In this document: positions 56,420 through 64,000 of the stretch, piece after piece
Layout: each line of letters begins with the position of its first letter
Position numbering within the stretch: the stretch's first letter is position 1
DNA from: Beroe forskalii
Taxonomy: Eukaryota; Ctenophora; Nuda; Beroida; Beroidae
DNA: 64,000 nucleotides
Assembly (NCBI GenBank): GCA_011033025.1
Contig: WFMF01000069.1
Span: forward strand, 310,001-374,000
Direction of reading: 5' to 3'
Made by a program: the position numbers and the translations under genes
The notes under the pieces: model-generated
Told to the model about the DNA's origin: nothing
Database searches by the model: none
The model's input: the letters and a program-made list of their open reading frames with translations, nothing else

Positions 56420-59400
56420 AGCCTCAAGTGAAGGTAGAATCGTCGCATACTCTCTTAGGTACCAGGCGACCAGTCCTGTGGGCGTAGCTGACGATCCTGT
56501 TGAGTTTGAACCTGTCCACGATGTCGGTACCTGCACAGTAGTAGGTGTCGAAGTACTCGGCCCTAATACTGCCTAGGAGGGCATTTCCCCAGGAAGTGCG
56601 ATACTGTTTCATCTTCGCTTTCGCAGAGGACAGGTTGCAGGGACAGCGGGATTCAGTTTCTTGAGGTGGTAGTTTAGGACTGTGGCCTGTCAGGGAGTTG
56701 AGTAGCCACTCTCAGATCCTTCCTACCATACTGGATAGCTCCTTTGCAATTTGTCCCTCCACATCATGTTGAACATTCTGGGAGGATCAGCTTTGTAGGA
56801 GCTTATCCAGTCCTCTTTGGTCTTCCTCCTCATTGCCATGAAACATACCCCACGCGGTATGGGAGTAAGACCCTGGATGCGCTGTCGTTTGAGTTGGTCG
56901 CCCCAGATTTCGCTGTCTGGTCCGCCAGCTCGTTCCCTCGTACCCACTGTGAGCTGGAATCCAACTAAGTGCGTGACCTTGTTGGTGTTTCCAAGTGAGT
57001 TGAGGAGTTTGATGCCCGAAGTGGCACCTTGCTCTTGATAATCGTAGCATTTATCGCCTGAATAGCCGATTTGCTATCACAATTTATCAAGATTTTGGTG
57101 TTACTCAGTGCATGTTCCTGCAGTATCTCTGCCGTTTTAGCAACAGCAAAGACTTCTGCTTGGAACACCGTACTGTGTAGCCCAAGATGGAAGGATTCGC
57201 AGTGGTCCAAGTGGCTCCAGGATGGTCCACCTTTGATCACAACTCCTGCTCCCCGTGTGGTCGTTGATTTTAGAACCGTCCGTATAGCACACGACATCAA
57301 AGTCTCTCACCCTTCGGCTCCTTGTACTCCTCCCGAGACGGGACTAGCACAGTGAACCGTTGGTTTATACTGAGAATCGGTTTCATCGGATCTTGTTCTT
57401 TGAAGTTAAATCCTTGGGCAGGGCCCTGATAAACTTCTCATTCTCACTGATGTGGCTGGTGATGCGCTGAAGGCTTTCCAGGCGGAGGGGAAGCACCAAT
57501 GACCTTGGCACTTCAGACGCATGGTTTCCCCTTCGCAGCGACCTCCCTAGTCCACAGCGTGATTGGGATAATCCTCAGACGACATCCAGCGCTGTAGTTT
57601 GGGGTCGAAGGTAAGGCTCCCGTAATAAGTACGTTTGCCAACCTCTGAACTCCCTTTAGCAGCTGCTGGTTGTGCGTTTTTTGTGCCAGCAATCCATATC
57701 GTTGAACCATACGTGAGTATTGGTCGAACCATTACCTCGTAAATCCAGCGCATGGTGATCGGTTTCAGGCCCCAGGTGGGACCAACCGCTTTCCTGCACT
57801 GCATTAAGATAGATTTTGGCCTTCTTGCACACAGTTTCGATGTGATTGTTCCACGTCAGCTTTGAGTCTAGGGGTGATTCCTAGAAACTTAGTGGAAGTT
57901 CTCACTTCGATTTCGACGCCGTCTACTTTCAGGGGCTTACTGAATGACCAGTTCCTCCTATTCGTAAACATGACGCGCAGTGGGTCTTCAGCTGAGATAG
58001 CTTCAGACCATTTGCCCTACACCACTGGTTGATACTGTTTAGGCTTCTTTGGGTTACCTCCCGAAGGGTATCCGAGTCAAAGCCTTGACGGTTGCTGCCA
58101 GTTGGTGGTTTAGGCGTTGTCACTACTGAGACCAGGGATATATCGTCAGCAAACCCCTGGAGGTCGCACGGTATTTTGTCCCCGGTGAACTCAAGTAGAT
58201 CGTTTATTACAAGGTTCCATAGGAATGGGATAGAATCCCCCTGCGGGCATCCTCGTAAAATGGATATGACCTTCTCCTTGCCCTGCAGCTCCACCGTGGT
58301 GCGCCTAGACCGGATCATTGACATGATCCATCTATTCACGCCAGGCGATTTGCAGTTCTTGGTTAGGGCCTTATCGATTGAGTCGAACGACACATTATCG
58401 AACGCCTTCTATGTCAAGGAAAAGTCCCGAGCGCCATCCCCTTGTTTAGGATGGCCATCTCGAGTTTCCTGACTAGTTTATGGATCGCAGCTGTTGTTGA
58501 GCTTCCTCGCTTGAATCCAAATTGTTTTGCTTAGGCGCTCGTACACTTTCAGATCTGCTTCCATGTGCCACAGAATCACCCTCTCCATCCATTTCAGGAT
58601 GACAGGTGACAGTGTGATTGTCCTAAATGACTTAGGATTGGTGTAATCATCCTTCCCAGGTTTCGGGAGAAAGATACTAGAGGAGTCCCTCCATATTGCA
58701 GGAGTATACCCCATCCGGTAGCTAGCCTTGGCGATGCTCGTGAAAGCACCTCCAATGCTCCCCCATCCTTTTTGAAGCATGATTGGGCGTACCCCATCCG
58801 GTCCCGCCGCTGAGAGTGGATCGAATTCTTGTAGTGCCCGTTTCACTCTATTCTCAGAGAATATGTGATCCAGACTCCACCGATCTTCGATGTCCACTCC
58901 CGCAGCAGTGCCCGGAGGGTAGGGGTCGGCCGGTGAAGGGACATCAAAGTGCACTTCAGTCATGCGGTCCAAAGTTTCGGATGGCGTCTCCGTGAGGAGA
59001 CCATCCTTTTTCTTAACCGCACATAACTTAGTGTCCTTGTTGTCCTTTATGAGACAGGATATCCTTTTTGGATTCGGATTTGGATTCCAAATTCGCACAG
59101 AATTCCCTGTATTTCGCGGTCCAAGTATTGTCCCGCAGTTTTTCATACCTCTTACGGGCCTCTTTCCTGATAGTATCAAGTTCCGAGTCCCGAGGTATTT
59201 TCCGCTGTCTTCTCCTTATCTTTGCCCTCATATCCTCCTAGCTTCCCTCACCTCTGGCGTATCCCACGGAAGTGGTTTAATCTTCGCTGACACGTATGTC
59301 AGTTCAGTCGCCGAGTTGAAGGCACTAAGAATAGACGAAGAGAGTTCAGATGCCGCGGTGTCCATTTTCTCGACAGAGTCGATATTCCTGAACATCTCGG

Positions 59401-60247
59401 CTTTGGAAGACATCCGGAGGTTCAGATCAGACTCAAAGTGTTCCCAATTGGTTTTTGAGATATCTCTGAAGTTCTGTCTGGCGAGAAGGGTTGACCCTGT
59501 TGATTTGAATGCGATGAAGCGGTGGTCCGAGGAGTGCTCTACCCGATCCTTCACGTCCACAAACCAGCCGGCTACGAGACTGTGCCCGGCCTTGTTCGTG
59601 ATCGTGAGGTCAATAGAATTACTCCAGCGGCCGTTGTCAAAGGTGGGCGTTGACCTCGATACTCCAATAAACAGGTCATTGGCAAGGATGTACTCGAGAA
59701 GTTTGTTCCCTCGTTCCTTGCGCTTTTGATCACCTATCCTGCTATTCCATGCCGTGTTATGAGCGTTGGAGTCAGTTCCGATGATCAGTGCGATACTATG
59801 CTTCTTCGCGTACTCAACGACTTTCATGAAGTCTGGCGATGGGCATTGTGTATCGGTTCCATCCATGTAACATGACGCAATTAGTGTTTCGACTCCATCC
59901 ACCTTAGTCTGCACGACTGCACAGTCCGCGGTTGTAATGGACTCTTTAAACCAAACTTGTCGTTCCATGCATGAGTGGAAAAAGATGCTTGCTCTAATTG
60001 GTGTCTCCCGAGACTTACAGGCCGCGGCCCGAAGACAGTATGACCCCTTAGAGATAACACCTTTTCCGTTGACATGTGGCTCTTGTACCAATATCATTGG
60101 TTTATCTATATCGCGGATATAGGTTCCCAGATCTTTGGTGGCCTGCCGTTGCTTGTTCAAATTGATCTGGACAAAGCCAAGACTGTCATTGAACTCGCGT
60201 TTCTTCATCTTGGGGTGTCGGCCGGTGACGGAACCATTTTTAGTCAT
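56420..60247 (-). pseudogene. LINE copy D ORF2, frameshifted; endonuclease part intact
   Basis: The first 339 codons (from 60247) are open and give the clearest endonuclease of the four copies: GFVQINLNKQRQATKDL, LVQEPHVNGKGV, IIGTDSNAHNTAWNSR, SIDLTITNKAGHSL and SSDHRFIAF. RT (TLSPVILKWMERV, FADD near 58150), RNase H and the zinc-binding C-terminus follow in several frames. Confidence 0.82.
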
Positions 60248-61226
60248 GATTCCGATTCGTTTTGGGAGGGTCTCACTTCCCGTTAGGGCGTGAAGCTCCC
60301 CTCAAGTGCAGGGGACAGAAAGTCCCCTGCTTTCCAACGAGTGGTCTTCCAGCCCGCAATTACAACACAGCACTGAATCCGGGGACACATGCTGCGTATG
60401 TTTACGGTGTAAGAAGACCACGCACCGACTTCGCCCGTTTGATGAAGAGTGTTATCAGTATGCGCGCGGGTTTTCCGCGCACACCGCCTGATAATTGGAT
60501 ATATGCGCAAAATCATCAATAGAAATGTCATCGCGCCTTCCGTCATTAAAGTATAGATAACGTACCAGCGCCTATGCAACTTCTTATCAGAATAATGCAC
60601 ACGTACCGTTTTCCCATCCACGTTAGGCACTCCTTTGAGGGGAGGCCATGCTGTGGTGAGAGATTCCCCAGCCATGCTAGGCACTCCTTTGAGGGGAGGC
60701 CATGTTTTGGTGGGAGTTTCCCCAGCCATTCGCAGAGCTACCTTGAAAGGTCTCCACGTTCTGGTGGGAGTGGGCCCGACGTCGCTCGGTGCCCCTCCCG
60801 TATGGATCCCCGTTCTTTCCGTCCCTCCCCCCACCCTGTTTGATTCTCCTTTGAAAGGATATCGCACTGTGGTGGGGTTCAGTTCAGTCAGATCAGGTCC
60901 TACACGTGGAAGGGTCGTTGCTAATCCGGACAGTGACACACAGTCTCCCGGCTCGCGATGGTAGAGCCATGCGCTGCCCAGAGTCCTGGTGTAAAAAGCA
61001 GGGTGCGTACGCAGTTAGCGCTGCCTTCATCCTCATAAAGAGTGTAGAGACAACTTCTAACTGTTTCCGCGAAAGATGTTAAATAAAGCAAATCCATAAA
61101 ACACGGGAAAGCAGCAGGCATAAGCCGAGAGAAAAGAGATGTGCCACTCGTAGGCATGACGATGATGCCCGTCCGGACCGTGGCGCCGAACCAAGAAGGG
61201 TCCCTTGCTGGTTGGAGTCCAGACAA
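60240..61226 (-). pseudogene. LINE copy D ORF1 equivalent, one frameshift
   Basis: Same frame as the 328-codon ORF in copy C (MSGLQPARDPSWFG ... GGTERTGIHTGGAPSDVG), with an extra A-run base near 60995 breaking it. The WPPLKGVP repeat is conserved. Confidence 0.5.
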
Positions 61227-61430
61227 GGGAAGGACCTGATATCCTGGTCCTGGGTCGATCCTGCATTTTCAGCATGACAGGGGCACCTCTTGAAGGCTTG
61301 TGGCTCCAATCCACGTATGCAGGTCTTAGTCTAAAAGACTCTGGAGATATTCCCACATATTGGAGTAGCGGGCCGTCCCTGACACCACTTGCCTGACACC
61401 GCTCCAGCATGAGGTTATTACTCCTCGCCC

Positions 61431-62190
61431 CCCCTACAACACATTTAGATCATCAAAAAGTCAATCCAAACCAAACTCTGGCCTCAGACATATGCCGACA
61501 AATTTTTACACTTTTGTTCCAAATATGCTTAAACATTTGTTCCACTTTTTTGGAAACTCGGCTACGCCTCTCAAATCAAGTATAAAGGTTATGTACCATC
61601 TATTAATCGTTAGAAACACTTCCTTAAACATCTCTAGCATCAATTTGAGTACCTATGACCCACCTTCAACCGTCAAAAGTACATAGAATTACGAGTTATA
61701 CGCGTAAGAAAATAGGTGGCTTTGGCGGCTATCTGGTGGCATCAGGGTGGCAATTCAGCACCAAAAACTTATCAATACTATCGATTCAATCCTCCTACAA
61801 CACATTTAGATCATCAAAAAGTCAATCCAAACCAAACTCTGGCCTCAGACATATGCCGACAAATTTTTACACTTTTGTTCCAACTTTCCAAATATGCTTA
61901 AACATTTGTTCAACTTTTTTGGAAACTCGGCTACGCCTCTCAAATCAAGTATAAAGGTTATGTACCATCTATTAATCGTTAGAAACACTTCCTTAAACAT
62001 CTCTAGCATCAATTTGAGTACCTATGACCCACCTTCAACCGTCAAAAGTACATAGAATTACGAGTTATACGCGTAAGAAAATAGGTGGCTTTGGCGGCTA
62101 TCTGGTGGCATCAGGGTGGCAATTCAGCACCAAAAACTTATCAATACTATCGATTCAATCCCCCTACAACACATTTAGATCGTCAAAGCT
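61431..62190. repeat. 361-bp tandem repeat, right part
   Basis: Resumes exactly at the unit position where the left part stops. Markers at about 61716 and 62085. It ends at 62190, where TAGATCGTCAAAGC diverges. Confidence 0.92.
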
Positions 62191-62446
62191 TGTTAACAAA
62201 ACTTTGCACAAGAGATTCTCACCAGTAAATTGAGATCAAACACAATCGTGCAGTTCAACAGCCGCATCTATATTGAAATTTGAAGTAGAAATAAATTACT
62301 ACGCGTTGTGAGGCGCAGTTGAAAAGCTTCATCAGGCGTTCGGTAAATAAAATTTTGGCACTCCCCTTGGATATGAGTTGACATATTAGAATTACCTTAA
62401 CCTTATTGATCTTCAGACCTTTAAGTCAGCCGAATTTATCTCACTG

Positions 62447-63150
62447 ACCCTATGCAAAATGCATCCACATTTTCTCAGACCAAATTTCGCACATGGATGC
62501 ATCCATTTTTGGGAAAAATAAAGCAATTTTCAGCCGAAAAACGACGCGGATTAACTTCTAGGATGTTCGGCACATTTGAGCCGATAGTAATCAATTTTAA
62601 GCAATTTTAATTTTCGGCCTTTTTTCGCCCATATCGGCTTTCAGTGATGGCCAAATTTTCCAAAAACGGTCCTAGGACTCATGTATCATCTTTACAAACA
62701 TATTCCGACCATTTGGAATCATTTTCAGTGCATTAAACACGCTAAAAAGCCATTTTCCCAAAATTGGGAAAATGCATCCACTTTTTCTCAGACCAAATTT
62801 CGCACTTGGACACATCCATTTTTGGGAACAATAAAGCAATTTTCAGCCGAAAAACGACGCAGAATGACTTCTATGATGTTTATAAACATATTTGAGCCGA
62901 TACAAATCAATTCCGAGCAATTTTAATTTTCGGCTTTTTTCGGCCTTCTTCGCCAATATCGGCTTTCAGTGATGGCCAAATTTTCCAAAAACGGTCCTAG
63001 GACTCGTGTATCATCTATAAAAACATATTCCAACCATTTGGAATCACTTTCAGTGCATTAAACATGCTAAAAAGCCATTTTCCCAAAATTAGGAAAATGC
63101 ATCCACTTTTTCTCAGACCAAATTTCGCACTTGGAAGACGACGCAGGATG
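62447..63150. repeat. Tandem duplication with period about 315-330 bp
   Basis: TGCATCCACTTTTTCTCAGACC or a close variant occurs at about 62460, 62773 and 63100. Between copies, CAATTTTCAGCCGAAAAACG and TCAGTGATGGCCAAATTTTCC repeat in order. About two and a bit units. Confidence 0.85.
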
Positions 63151-64000
63151 ACTTACCTATAGGATTTAAGTTTCCAACCTTGAAAGACAGTTTATTAAAT
63201 CATGCACTGGGAGACAGTAATTACAGCTTCCCCGTCTATCTGGCCCTGATCATGTCATGACCCAAACCCTCACACTGTAAAGTTATTAGGCCATTTTCGC
63301 TAGGCTGGGAGTGGATTCGCGTCTTCCCAAGTCAAATTTTGCAGTTTTAAGGGAAAAAACGATTCAATTCTAGTTGGAAAGACACGGAGCTTTCCTTAGT
63401 TGTCTTTGAATAAATTTGAGTCGATAGAAATCAAATTGGGTAAATGTTAATTTTCGGTATTTTGACTCAATTTGCATCATAGAGCGGTTAAGTCTCCTTA
63501 ACTAATCAACCATTCTCTATTCAATCATATATTTCAATCAGTCTCGGTCACTTTCAAGAAATTGGTTAAATTTTCCCAACTTCATTGTACTCAATCGCTC
63601 GTATCGACCGTGTGCGGATTTTCCCAATTTGCATCCAATCCACAGAATCATCTTGTGACAGTCCGCGGCTGACAAATGTCCGCCATCGGAAGGGCCAAAT
63701 TGAAAGTTAATTGAGTGACTTAAACTATGAGAGACCCACCTCTTAATGTTTCATCTTTATTCAATCCATTCTATCTGTTGATCTTTGCTTTCAGAGCTTC
63801 ACTCTTTCAGTACTAAGTCACTGAAAGATATCAAAAATTAAGTAAAAATAATCATGGGTTGACGACGATAATCACATGATTTTCGAAAGCTTCTGAATAC
63901 AATTCTCTCGTATCAGTTATTTCGTTAAAACTTCAACCTCTTGAATGGGTTGTAAGTCAAAATGAGCTTAACGAGCAAGGGAAAGGAAATTGGGCTATTA
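63151..64000. other. No gene seen
   Basis: AT-rich sequence with no convincing frame, RNA gene or repeat. Confidence 0.4.

Larger units (their letters stand above)
56128..61440 (-). mobile_element. I-group LINE, copy D, near full length, inserted in the 361-bp array
   Basis: The element is about 56138-61430, flanked by CCCCTACAAC on both sides (56128-56137 and 61431-61440; the C-run leaves 1 bp uncertain). The flanks join into one satellite unit. Structure and ends are as in copy C, with the tail CTAGTAGTAGTAG. It carries many single-base indels. Confidence 0.92.

Noticed and set aside
62300-62340. Minus-strand CGCCTGATGAAGCTTTTC resembling a hammerhead core
   Set aside because: The required GAAA after stem II is missing.

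Overview
This is a gene-poor, repeat-rich stretch of a eukaryotic nuclear genome. The genes have many introns with GT-AG boundaries, the transposons are of eukaryotic superfamilies (LINEs, Merlin, Tc1-like, hAT-like and other TIR elements), and minisatellites are abundant. The two host genes recognised, a DD3-3-type secreted or membrane glycoprotein and a CCDC83-like coiled-coil protein, point to an animal, most likely a marine invertebrate. I cannot name a phylum. One 100-N assembly gap lies at 52255-52354.

Layout. 1-470: a possible host exon (298-407). 657-4772: I-group LINE copy A. 4970-5705: 18-bp minisatellite. 8303-10591: a decayed Merlin transposon whose long inverted ends are minisatellites, with an exact 8-bp target duplication. 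11783-21048: a composite bounded by Tc1-type TIRs, holding a Tc1-like helix-turn-helix fragment, a degenerate satellite, two nested TIR elements with 21-bp arrays, and LINE copy B. 23815-24895: L1/Tx1-like LINE fragment. 24931-25518: another 21-bp array. 26021-35830 (minus): the DD3-3-like gene. 36745-44067: a hAT-like element split by near-complete LINE copy C, next to another TIR element. 44368-45755: hairpins and a CpG-rich inverted repeat. 49242-51428 (plus): first exons of the CCDC83-like gene. 52370-54815: a CR1/jockey-type LINE broken by a TIR element. 54890-62190: a 361-bp tandem array split by near-complete LINE copy D. 62447-63150: a tandem duplication.

The most interesting locus is the DD3-3-like gene. 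Fourteen exons can be chained with matching phases. The intron after exon 6 is almost entirely a minisatellite, and each unit repeats the last 38 nt of exon 6 plus the 5' splice site GTAAGT. There are about 46 units, about 40 with an intact donor. Only the exon-proximal donor keeps the frame open, because the next codon is TAA. In the same gene a small TIR element sits in the TA of the exon 13 splice donor and rebuilds it through its target duplication.

The four I-group LINE copies are nearly identical apart from single-base indels, so they are either recent or affected by assembly error. Several insertions have intact target duplications or natural empty sites, which gives an unusually readable nesting history.
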